Assembly: GCA_019828595.1 (NCBI GenBank)
Contig: JAHQRK010000008.1
Location: forward strand, 1,054,001-1,118,000
Source: Aphanomyces cochlioides
Taxonomy: Eukaryota; Oomycota; Saprolegniomycetes; Saprolegniales; Verrucalvaceae
Length of the DNA stretch: 64,000 nt
Direction: 5' to 3'
The position numbers were made by a program, and so were the translations under genes. Position 1 is the first letter of the stretch, and every line of letters begins with the position of its first letter. Below, piece by piece: positions 45,038-55,588 of the stretch. The notes beneath the pieces were generated by a model. The model saw only the letters and a list, made by a program, of their open reading frames with translations. It made no database searches and was not told where the DNA came from.

Positions 45038-45618
45038 AGCCACCCCGATCTACGCTGCGACAAACTTGTTTGAAGGGCGGATCGCTTATTTCTTCTAGAT
45101 CTGACATGCGACGAAGTTCGAGAATTCCTCGAATGAGGACGCAACCGTCCAGCGATTCAGCTGAAGCAATACCAAAACGGAGCTCAACGAACAGTGTTCC
45201 GCAAAGGGTGTCTAAAAAAACGGGCCGCAAACGAGAGGGTCGTTGCAGGACTCAAATCCATCCAACCAAGGTGAAAACATGGCTTTTCAAACATCACGAG
45301 AAGCGACGTGTAACGGAAATACTGAATTTATTTCGCCAGAGTTTCTCCAAGCCGATCCAATGCAAATCAGGAATATGCCTTCTTCTGGTGCACATAGTGC
45401 TGAGTCGCGACAGCCATTCGCAGCTTTTCATTCAGGATATAACGCCTCTACTGGCTTTGATAATGTTTCGAATGCGTCCACAATGTCACACAACTCCTTT
45501 GTTGGAGAAACCTTTAACGACCCTGGTCCATTCAATCATGATCCATTGGAGGAGTTGAAAAATCAAGCCACAAGAATTGCTGAATTGCAGCAACATGCTG
45601 CTCAATGGGAAGCCTCTA
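45038..45618 (-). mobile_element. 3' internal fragment of the rearranged element copy
   Basis: Matches 54312-54892 of the full copy with rare substitutions and stops at the TCTA target where the inverted LTR begins. It contains the first part of the antisense ORF (plus strand, ATGs at 45106 and about 45279). Confidence 0.9.
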
Positions 45619-46230
45619 GGTCGGCGCTGTTTCCTTGACCAAAAAATGCACCCAGACTGAAGTAAAGACGGGCACCAAGGCGAACCCAGCCCAAGACTTT
45701 CTACCAATTAGAAATTAGAGAATCTACATAGACACGTCGGGTAGGAAAGGCGAACTGGCTAGCTGATAGGTGTCGACAGAGATGTTGCTGAGACTTTTGG
45801 ATTAACCAAGTGCTTGTTAAGTTGGTGTTCGCCAGAGACGAAAGGTCTATCGTCTCCTTGTGTATACTCAGGGATATACTAGAGCTCGCAAGTGCCGTGT
45901 GTGTTTGGAAAGCCTCAGAAACGAGTCTTTCGGTCGTGTAGGTGAGCGAAATTAAGTTTTGTTAAGCTACGCTAAGAACACGTCTTCCAGCCAAGAAGAC
46001 AAACAGTTGCTGCAGTCTAAGGAAAAACAGCGAAACACGTAATTGCCCTCATCATACTTGAAGTGTTCAAGTACAGTTCTCGGGCGACAGAACAACACAC
46101 TGGACTTTTGATTGATACTGCCGACAACCTTTGTTTGTGGATTGCGTGCGTTGACTAGGGGCTCACTAAATCCATACCTTCAGGAAGTTTTCAGCGGTTA
46201 TTTGAATATTCATTGACACACGCTTTGTCA
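45619..46230 (+). repeat. LTR 2 (inverted, 5' LTR of the plus-oriented segment)
   Basis: 612 bp in plus-sense orientation. The first base is G where TG is expected, a single terminal substitution. It carries T at the three diagnostic sites, like LTR 4. A primer-binding site follows after two bases. Confidence 0.95.
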
Positions 46231-46232
46231 AT

Positions 46233-46250
46233 TGGTGCCACGAACCGGGA
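46233..46250 (+). promoter_or_regulatory. primer-binding site of segment A
   Basis: TGGTGCCACGAACCGGGA lies two bases after the LTR and is complementary to an 18-nt tRNA 3' end that would read TCCCGGTTCGTGGCACCA. The other copy has TAG instead of TGG at its start (62334-62351, minus). Confidence 0.75.
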
Positions 46251-46259
46251 CGAGAAACT

Positions 46260-47503
46260 ATGAGTATGTCTCCACAACGAAGTTTGGCTAATTCAGCCGT
46301 CACAAATCCGAATAATGATGGGAATGATCCCAACTCTCATGTGAATGATCAAGTGCAGGATACCAACGTGGACTCCAACCTCAAATCGTTAGCTCAGTGC
46401 AAGTGAATGATATTGCTGCCTTGCAAAACTATATTGCATCAATGTTAACCCAGCAAAATAACATTATTGAGCGTCAAGGTCATGCAATTGCAGCAATAAC
46501 GCAAAGGCTCGCTGACCGATCCCTAACTGAAACGTACGACAACGATGAAACGTCGTCGGTCCGAACAGACGAAGAAAATATAGCCTTGAATTTTGTTCAA
46601 ACTCCTACGATTCCATCATTTACGGGTGCCGAAGGCCGTGAGGGAGCCTCAAGTTGGATACGGAATTTTGAAAATACTGCCATCTCATGCAAATGGTCTA
46701 ATGATGAAACAATTCATCGTTTTCAAATGTATATTTCTCCCGATGTTTTGGAATGGTTCAAAGATTTATCAAGAAATGTGAGCGCTCGGTGGAAGACATC
46801 GGGGGCTGCATTTAGAAAAGAATATGTTTATTCAAACAAATCACCCACTGCTCTTTATTATGGAATGAAGCAAAAACCTGGTGAAGCTTTAAGGACATAT
46901 TTTTTCCGATTTAACAATGCAGCCCGTCGTGCAAAGATTAAGATGGACGACTCTATTGCAACACGCGAGCACATATCACAATTTGCTTATTCACTACAGG
47001 ACAAAAGAATTACTGAAAACATTGTTCTTGGTCGATTTACCTCGTTGGATGAATTAAATCGTTATATATCAGCAATTAAAGAGTTAGACGAGCAAAATCG
47101 AAATCAAAAGCCATCTCAACCTATACCACCGTCACGAAAAAATGTTATGTTTAATGAGGAAGATCTCTCGGTTGACGTGGTGAATTCTATCAAAAGAGAC
47201 ATTTATGCATTGGGAAATAGAGGAATGGAATCTAATTATGGATATTGCCGTGACTGTGACAAGAAGCATTTTATGATAGATGGGCGATGCCATCTGAATC
47301 GAATTTGCACCATTTGCAACCGTAAATGGCACGCAGATATTACTTGCTTTGAAGGTTGCAATTTGTGCAGAACTGAAAGATTTCCTCCTCATCCAAAATC
47401 AACCATTTGCTCCCGAGAAGTAAAATTTGTTGAGTTGCGGTCGTATCTTGATTCATTGGATGATCCCAATTTAGAGGGATTTATGGATTGTTTAAACTTC
47501 TAG
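46260..47503 (+). pseudogene. Gag, segment A
   Basis: The first ATG (46260) opens a frame that must move -1 near 46385 to join the long gag frame (46397-47503). Gag has a coiled N-terminus (NDIAALQNYIASML), a retrotransposon capsid-like core (WIRNFENTAISCKWSNDETI, YFFRFNNAARRAKIKMDD) and two Cys/His clusters near the end (CRDCDKKHFMIDGRCHLNRI, CTICNRKWHADITCFEGCNL). It ends at TAG 47501-47503, three codons after a TTTAAAC heptamer. The same early frame change exists in copy B. Function: particle assembly and RNA packaging. Confidence 0.7.
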
Positions 47504-47539
47504 GTCCGGGGACTTCAAATGAATCCCGTTGCGTCGGAC
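47491..47539 (+). promoter_or_regulatory. candidate -1 ribosomal frameshift signal at the gag end (segment A)
   Basis: The heptamer TTTAAAC (47491-47497) is in the correct phase (T TTA AAC in the gag frame). It is followed by six bases including the gag TAG, then a possible two-part stem: GTCCG 47504-47508 with CGGAC 47535-47539, and GGGA 47509-47512 with TCCC 47524-47527. A -1 shift gives an open frame beginning LLGPGTSNES. The same site exists in copy B (61087-61093, minus). Confidence 0.6.
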
Positions 47540-49116
47540 ATGAAAGGAAGACAGTTGTGGAAAAGGAATATTGTGGAAATGGAATGGAAATTGTTGAAAA
47601 TACTTGCAAGAAACAGGAATCGTGTTCAAAGCCTGCAAAGGCGAAAGAGCACAAAATTGATATATTCTGTGCGACAGCAATCAAATGATGAATGGGGTCG
47701 CTCAGACAAGATATGGGACATCTCAAACAAAACTGCGTCTGTTATTTCTAAAGCTGACATGGATAATTGCGCAACGATATCAAATGCTTACGATTTAATT
47801 GACGGGGAGAGATTGGGATTTTGGAGGACAAGTGAAATTGATTATGCACCGGATTGCCAGGCGTTTGTGCAGGTAGCCATCATGAACAAACCTGCCATTG
47901 CACTAGCTGACACTGGGGCCAATACAAGTGTTATACATGAGCGCTTAGCTACTAAACTAAATCTTCCAATTACACAAATTGACAATTCCGAAATTGGAGG
48001 CTTCGAAAATGGCTCAGCAGCTGTCATGGGGATTACATCAATAAAATTATCGATAGGTGCTGGATTGGTTTACCGATTTGTTTTGTCAGTGTGCAATTTT
48101 GGAGATGTGCATTTCGACATTATTTTAGGAATGGATTTTCTCAGTAAAGCTGGCATTATATTGACACGTCACGACGTGAATTGGGGCTGCCAGATGATGA
48201 GTGGATCCCTTTGACTAGACAGCCTATCATTTATCGTCGAGATTGTGCAGTGCTAGTGAAGACTACAAAAGGATTGTATCTTCAACCTGGTGAGAAAGTG
48301 AGAGTGAATATTCCCTTGAATGCAAAGAACGGAAATTATGAAAAATATTGGGTACACAGGGGAATTAAATGGATAGCTACTGTTCAGCTAGACAAACAAG
48401 GGCGACCTGAGATGTATATTATTACAAATATCGGAAAAAGGTTGGTTGCCCTATCCGAGAATACTGTTATTGGTGCTGTATCAAAGAAAGGAGATAGACC
48501 GCCAGTGAATAAAATGATTCGCATCACAAGCTTACGGTAAAAAGAATGGCTTTCAGAGTTATACGAAGGAACCACTTCAGAAGGTTTTAGTCGTCGACAA
48601 AGAGAAGTCGATAACGCCAAGCAATATAAAGGGAGACTGACTAAGAAGCATCGATATGTCAAGCCGACAGCGTTACTAACGAAAAATGGAATTAAAGGGC
48701 GCAATAAGCTTGAGACAAGTGACGTAAAACCGACAAAAAGTATACCCAATATTTCAATGGATGGTCAACCCACGATATTTCATCTCCACGAACCACCTAA
48801 AATAGACCAGTCGGCGATGGAACCGGAACTGGTTGTGAGGGAGGGAATTGATATGTCCCTAGAGGAAATGGAGAGCCAACTGGCGTACATACCGGAAATT
48901 CCCAAACTCGAACCGTTTGATGTCTCACAAATAGATGTTGGAGAATTGCATCAATCAGAGAGCGAAAAGATGAAGATGAGAGAAGTTTTATCCAAATTCA
49001 AGGATTACTTCATTCAATCAGGGAATGGATTACCCCCTCCTGCTAGGGGGCAGTGTGTGATATTGATGTGGGAGATGCGAAGCCAATATCACACAGAGCA
49101 CGAAGAGTTCGGCTAG
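47504..49116 (+). pseudogene. Protease region, segment A
   Basis: After the gag stop, the protease domain shows ALADTGANTSVIHERL (aspartic protease Asp-Thr-Gly) and FDIILGMDFLSKAGI. Segment A has a single-base deletion near 48160 (TTATATTGAC versus TTATAATTGAC in B) and a TAA at 48538-48540 where B has TAT, so it is more damaged than B. The C-terminal part (SLEEMESQLAYIPEIPKLEP) leads to a -1 frame change at the AGGGGGC run (49045-49051) before RT. Confidence 0.75.
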
Positions 49117-50933
49117 AACATATGACAAAATTGTTTCAACTCTTAAAAGCGCTCTTGAATTTTGGACTTATCAAATTCTCTAAGTCGAGCTGGGCATCAC
49201 CAATTGTTATCGTTCTGAAAAAGGGAGGAAAAGATATCCGGCTCTGTATTGATTATCGTAGCATCAATTCGTTGCAACCTTTAATGTTATCACCAATGCC
49301 AACATTAGACTCTTTGCTGTCTGGGTTCTATGCGGTCCAATGGTTATTGTCTCTCGACAACACTAGTGGCTTCTGGGTGGTTAGGACTACAAAGCGAGCC
49401 AGAGAAATCAGTGCATTCATTTGTCCATTGGGTCATTTTGAATGGACAAGGATGGGACAAGGACTGAAAAATGCCCCAATGATATACCAAAGAATGATAA
49501 CAAATGCGTTATATGGTTTCGTCGATTTACCCCCAGGTTGTGATGGTGGATCAGATGATGACCCTTTTGATATGTTTGAATATGGATATTCCCGAGATGA
49601 AAATTCAATGCCCCTACCGGCAAATCGAGTTTCTTTTGTTGATGACATTAGTGATGGAGCTCCGTCTTGGGATCAATTAGTTGAATTAACTGATCGAATT
49701 TTGACAAGGCTAACATACTTCAACATTAGTATAAGCGCATTGAAGAGTAAATTTGGAAAGAGTGTAGTTGATTTCCTTGGTCATGCGATTTCAAGGGACG
49801 GAATTGAAGTGAAGTCAAGAAACATGGCGCAAGTATTGGCATTACCATTTCCTCAGACTCTACGTGAAATGCAATCGTTTCTTGGCTCCTTAAATTTTTA
49901 TTCTCGATTCATCGAGAATTATTCGATATTGTCGGGTTGTCTATATGAATTGTCAGACGAACAGCTACGAAAGGGCAAAATATCAAGTGGGGCTAGAGCC
50001 GCATTTAACACACTTAAATCATCATATGCGTCTACTCCAATCTTACGGCATGCCAACCCTGAATTACCATTCCACATTCTCCTGTACATAACCGACTGGG
50101 CTGTTTCTGCTACGATTTGTCAGGAGTATGGAGAAATTTTGCATCCCATTAGATTTTGTGGTAGAGTCCTGAAAGGGGCCGAGTAGAGATACGAAAAATG
50201 GGCCAAAGAGATAATTGCTTTATTGCGAGTGGTGAAAGTGTGTTATTATGAATTGAGAAACCAACGCCTTATCGTGTACTCTAATTATGATGTTATGAAA
50301 TGGCTCTTGAAGGATAAAGCTGGGAGAATTGATCATTTGCCTTGGGCGGCAATATTATCTCCATGGGACATCACTGTCATTCATTTGGACAAGCTTGATA
50401 GCCGATGGTGCATGTCAGCTGTCCTAACGACGAGATTACACCCACCGTCGTCGACATACGTTGACGAAGTGGAACTATATAGACCACTTAAAGCCAAAGC
50501 ATTACCTCACGATTTGTACCATCTTCCAACGTTTAGTCGAACACAGCATGCGTACGTCGCATCGTTTGACGGTGCAATCAAATTTAAAGAAAGGCTCGGT
50601 AGCTACAGCTCTATTCTTTGGGAATTGCCCGATTGGAAAGTGATTTGGAGTGAATGTGGAATTCTGCACGACTCTACTGTTAACCTTGCTGAGTACTCTG
50701 GCTGTTTGGCTGTTTTGAATTATGCCTTGGAGAATAAATTAGAAAATTTACATGTATTTGGCGATTCGCGACTAGTGATCCATCAAATTCTGGGGTGGAT
50801 GCAATGCCGACAAGATAAACTTCAGGACATGTTAGCTAAAGCTAGAGCATTAAAGAGTGGTCTCAATGGAGTGGAATTCCATCATGTTCATATCGAAAGT
50901 GGAATGATGCAGCGGATATGGTGGCAGGATTAG
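49053..50933 (+). pseudogene. Reverse transcriptase and two RNase H-like regions, segment A
   Basis: RT motifs are SSWASPIVIVLKKGGKDIRL, CIDYRSIN, GHFEWTRMGQGLKNAP and the active-site RVSFVDDIS. An acidic insertion of about 35 residues (GGSDDDPFDMFEYGYSRDEN) precedes FVDD, as I recall for other oomycete Ty3 elements. VDFLGHAISRDGIEV and a first RNase H follow, broken by TAG at 50184-50186 (frame then continues RYEKWAKEIIALLRVV). A second RNase H-like domain (YVASFDGAIKF, NLAEYSGCLAVL, VFGDSRLVIHQ) precedes integrase; a -1 frame change lies near 50900. The TAG and the frame changes are shared with copy B. Confidence 0.8.
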
Positions 50934-52999
50934 CCCTAAAGAATAAATGGCCAACTATTTCAGCCCCAGATTATGTCTTGCGAGAAATCGAGCTTGTAAA
51001 TAGCCTGCCTGATTTGCTACATGGAATTGATGGTGTGTCACATCGGGAAGTCGCATTGGTATGCAAAAATGTCATGGATGAAATACTTGAATGTATTGAT
51101 GATGAACACGTCACTTTAACAGACAGTGCCGTGAATAATCATCATAGTAAACGTGAATCCCACGCAAGTTTGGAGTCGTTCAAAGGCGTCAGAAAAACCA
51201 TTTGGGTGGCTCAACGATCAAGAGAACCCAACGAGTTAAGACTAGAATTAATTGGCCGAGCCCAAGATGGTGAAGTAAAATGGAATAACGTAAAGAAATT
51301 CTTGAAGGGAGACTACTCATCACTCTCCAGAGCTCAGACCGCTGAGATAGGCAAATATGCCAACCTATTTGAGATAGGCGATCATGATGTCTTATACAGA
51401 ATTCCGTGGAGTAAGAAGCGGACTAACGAGAAGCGTCTTCAATGGCTGATCGTTGTTCCTATGGGTTTAGTACCCGCTGTCTTAAAAGTATGTCATGACG
51501 ATATTCAAGGAGGGCATTTTGGATTTTCCAGGACTTATGAGAAAGTTCGACTCAACTATTTTTGGGATCGAATGTATGGCGACATTAAGGAGTATGTTGA
51601 AAGCTGCCCAACATGCAACTCTGCCGGTCCCGCTCCAGCATATCAAGCATTAAGTCCGGGAAACCTTGTACCCCAGCGACCTATGGATATAGTCTGTTTT
51701 GATATCGCCACTGATCTACCGCTGTCACACAGATGTAACACGCAATTGATTGCATTTGTCGACATCTTCACCTCGTGGACAATGGTCAAAGCAGTCCCAA
51801 ATAGTCAAGCTCACACTGTAGCTCGAGCGTTTGAAGAAGTTGTGTTCCGACAATTTGGAGCATGTAGGCATTTAAGACATGACCGCGACCCCGCATTCAT
51901 GAGTCAAATATTTAAACATTTCGCGTCCATGTTGGGTCAAAATCAATTGCCAACTTTCTCGTACAGACCTCAAGCAAATGGTACCGCCGAGCGAACCATT
52001 CAAACAGTTATACGAGCAACCAAAAAGTATATCCTAGATCCAAACCAAAGGGATTGGGATGACTGGGCTGAGCGTCTCACCTTTGCACTAAATACGTCGT
52101 TGTCAATGACTCGAAAGGAAACACCATTTTATTTAATACATGGATGGGATCCGTTTGACACTTTGATGGCGGGCTTAACTCCAACAAGACAGGGTGGACT
52201 AGAACAAGAGGCACTACGTTGGCGACTACAAATACAAAGACAACACTTGAATTGTGTGACGATAGTAAAGAAATTGATTAAGGACGCTGTTCAGAAGAGG
52301 GCAAGTGAATATAACGCGCAACTACCGACCAATGTTGATAACCGGATCAAAGTTGGCGATGCTGTTTGGGTCTATATAGATCAAGTTAAGCCGGGTGTGA
52401 AAGCAAAATTGGCCCATAAATGGCATGGACCGTTCCGTGTAATTGGAAAACCTACCGATTATTCAAGTGAAGTCGAGTTAAGAGGACTCAGTGATCGTGC
52501 AAACTACAGATTTCATACAGTTATTCATGACTCTCGTCTTAAACCGCGTCGAAACTATTTGGTTCGCCCCGTCCAAAGAATAGAAGGTGTACCACCGGTA
52601 GATTTCAACGAAGAGCTGCTGCCAACATAGTCTTTTGAGAATAACGAAGCTGCGAGAAGTAATGGCCTGCAGATTGCTACGGCTGTGAGTGCTGTAAGAT
52701 ATTCGCAAGGCTACAAAGAGTTTAAAGTCCAAACTGAGGACCAGGAGGAATGGCATTGGAAACCAGAGGTCCTATTGCAACCTAGCGAATTACTAGCAAA
52801 CTTTGAAATGAAGAGACTAAAGTTGGACCGTTTGGAAGCAATGTGGGATAATGAATTAATGCCTCGCCCTGACGATGCACAACCCAACGAAAATACAAAC
52901 AACCGCGAGGCAGCGGGCGAGACTGACGATGCAAATGCCGGAGATTTGGTCGACTTGCCTGGGTGGAGAGGAATTATTCGAGAAGAGAGAGTTGTCTAA
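50918..52999 (+). pseudogene. Integrase and C-terminal tail, segment A
   Basis: The N-terminal zinc-binding HHCC region is CHDDIQGGHFGFSRTYEKV plus CPTC. The catalytic D,D,E is at VCFDIATDLP, LRHDRDPAF and NGTAERTIQ. The C-terminal part has the KWHGPFRVI module. A TAG at 52628-52630 is followed by the same open frame to 52999 (SQGYKEFKVQTEDQEEWHWK, Trp-rich, perhaps a diverged chromodomain). The integrase would insert element cDNA and produce 4-bp target duplications, as measured around this composite. Integrase is continuous from 50918 to 52627. Confidence 0.85.
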
Positions 53000-53205
53000 C
53001 TTGGTGGGAGCTGGGTCAAACATGGAATATTATGGCAAACGGTTGGAAAATGGTTGATTTGTGACGGGAGCTCTTTGGCAAGTCGGCAAGCGTTCGACAA
53101 CCAGGAACTCATATGGATTGTATATGAATTGGATGAATTACATTTGTTTGTGAAAGAAATCGAAAGCCTTGGAGAACTAAAATCATCGACGCTCAACTTG
53201 AAGAA

Positions 53206-53628
53206 TTACAAAACGTGCAGATGAGCATCCGAGGAGTCGTCCCAGTCAGGAGGCTGTGGAGGGTGCATGTTGCCGTTTCGGTAAGGACAACCACGTCTGG
53301 AATTTCCGCAATGCTTGCCGTCAATTTTCATCATATTGCACCGAATAAAATTACGACGACGGCGAGCTGTTTTGTGGACACCTTCAGCTCTTTGGAGGCA
53401 TTCATGGAATGGTAAATTACACTGGATTTGAGTCACGGGATCAATTGCTAAACATAATCGAGTGTTGCCATTGATTGATAATCGCTGTAAAGATGCCTCA
53501 ATAGCATCCATGCGACTTGAATTCCGCAATAATGACGACTGAATTCTATCGATGGTGGAATGCGAATCATGGAGCACCACGTCAATGTCGTTGATTTTAT
53601 GGTTTAAAGGTTCAATGGAGCCAGCCAT
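53206..53628 (-). pseudogene. C-terminal half of the antisense ORF, segment A
   Basis: This is the same protein end as 54962-55382 in copy B (INDIDVVLHDSHSTIDRIQS ... CNMMKIDGKHCGNSRRGC) but separated from its N-terminal half, which lies at 45106-45618, by the inversion. It shows that the rearrangement cut through the antisense ORF. Confidence 0.7.
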
Positions 53629-53699
53629 TGCGTGGATTTGACGGCTATTTTCATCATATGCCGATGAGCATCGACAACTCCGATTATGCTGTACATAGA

Positions 53700-54311
53700 T
53701 GACAAAGCGTGTGTCAATGAATATTCAAATAACCGCTGAAAACTTCCTGAAGGTATGGATTTAGTGAGCCCCTAGTCAACGCACGCAATCCACAAACAAA
53801 GGTTGTCGGCAGTATCAATCAAAAGTCCAGTGTGTTGTTCTGTCGCCCGAGAACTGTACTTGAACACTTCAAGTATGATGAGGGCAATTACGTGTTTCGC
53901 TGCTTTTCCCTAGACTGCAGCAACTGTTCGTCTTCTTGGCTGGAAGACGTGTTCTTAGCGTAGCTTAACAAAACTTAATTTCGCTCACCTACACGACCGA
54001 AAGACTCGTTTCTGAGGCTTTCCAAACACACACGGCACTTGCGAGCTCTAGTATATCCCTGAGTATACACAAGGAGACGATAGACCTTTCGTCTCTGGCG
54101 AACACCAACTTAACAAGCACTTGGTTAATCCAAAAGTCTCAGCAACATCTCTGTCGACACCTATCAGCTAGCCAGTTCGCCTTTCCTACCCGACGTGTCT
54201 ATGTAGATTCTCTAATTTCTAATTGGTAGAAAGTCTTGGGCTGGGTTCGCCTTGGTGCCCGTCTTTACTTCAGTCTGGGTGCATTTTTTGGTCAAGGAAA
54301 CAGCGCCGACA
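53700..54311 (-). repeat. LTR 3 (3' LTR of full copy B)
   Basis: 612 bp, same orientation as LTR 1 and LTR 4; identical to LTR 1 at the three diagnostic C positions. It directly abuts the end of the inverted segment (TAGA at 53696-53699). Confidence 0.95.
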
Positions 54312-54379
54312 AGCCACCCCGCTCTACGCTGCGACAAACTTGTTTGAAGGGCGGATCGCTTATTTCTTCTAGATCTGAC

Positions 54380-55382
54380 ATGCGACGAAGTTCGAGAATT
54401 CCTCGAATGAGGACGCAACCGTCCAGCGATTCAGCTGAAGCAATACCAAAACGGAGCTCAACGAACAGTGTTCCGCAAAGGGTGTCTAAAAAAACGGGCC
54501 GCAAACGAGAGGGTCGTTGCAGGACTCAAATCCATCCAACCAAGGTGAAAACATGGCTTTTCAAACATCACGAGAAGCGACGTGTAACGGAAATACTGAA
54601 TTTATTTCGCCAGAGTTTCTCCAAGCCGATCCAATGCAAATCAGGAATATGCCTTCTTCTGGTGCACATAGTGCTGAGTCGCGACAGCCATTCGCAGCTT
54701 TTCATTCAGGATATAACGCCTCTACTGGCTTTGATAATGTTTCGAATGCGTCCACAATGTCACACAACTCCTTTGTTGGAGAAACCTTTAACGACCCTGG
54801 TCCATTCAATCATGATCCATTGGAGGAGTTGAAAAATCAAGCCACAAGAATTGCTGAATTGCAGCAACATGCTGCTCAATGGGAAGCCTCTATGTCCAGA
54901 ATGATCGGAGTTGTCGATGCTCATCGGCATATGATGAAAATAGCCGTCAAATCCACGCAATGGCTGGCTCCATTGAACCTTTAAACCATAAAATCAACGA
55001 CATTGACGTGGTGCTCCATGATTCGCATTCCACCATCGATAGAATTCAGTCGTCATTATTGCGGAATTCAAGTCGCATGGATGCTATTGAGGCATCTTTA
55101 CAGCGATTATCAATCAATGGCAACACTCGATTATGTTTAGCAATTGATCCCGTGACTCAAATCCAGTGTAATTTACCATTCCATGAATGCCTCCAAAGAG
55201 CTGAAGGTGTCCACAAAACAGCTCGCCGTCGTCGTAATTTTATTCGGTGCAATATGATGAAAATTGACGGCAAGCATTGCGGAAATTCCAGACGTGGTTG
55301 TCCTTACCGAAACGGCAACATGCACCCTCCACAGCCTCCTGACTGGGACGACTCCTCGGATGCTCATCTGCACGTTTTGTAA
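54380..55382 (+). CDS. antisense ORF in the 3' region of the retrotransposon (copy B)
   Basis: On the strand opposite to gag-pol, from ATG 54380 a basic N-terminus (MRRSSRIPRMRTQPSSDSAE) passes by a frame change near 54515 into a frame with ATG 54553 (AFQTSREATCNGNTEFISPE, then DPLEELKNQATRIAELQQHA, coiled). A second frame change near 54925 leads into the C-terminal part (RIQSSLLRNSSRMDAIEASL, then a Cys/His-rich end CLAIDPVTQIQC ... HECLQRAEGVH ... RCNMMKIDGKHC), stop near 55380. It could be an extra protein of the element or an accidental frame. Two frame changes mean this copy may be inactive; introns at those points are not excluded. Confidence 0.45.
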
Positions 55383-55588
55383 TTCTTCAAGTTGAGCGTC
55401 GATGATTTTAGTTCTCCAAGGCTTTCGATTTCTTTCACAAACAAATGTAATTCATCCAATTCATATACAATCCATATGAGTTCCTGGTTGTCGAACGCTT
55501 GCCGACTTGCCAAAGAGCTCCCGTCACAAATCAACCATTTTCCAACCGTTTGCCATAATATTCCATGTTTGACCCAGCTCCCACCAAG

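Noticed and set aside
47501..47503. UAG read-through as the gag-pol strategy
   Set aside because: The zero frame reaches the protease only in segment A because of a 2-bp difference near 47662; the in-phase TTTAAAC site is the better explanation, though not proven.
46233..53699. Segment A as an independent new insertion into an older copy
   Set aside because: A has no 3' LTR of its own at its right end, and its junctions use the LTR ends expected for an intramolecular event.
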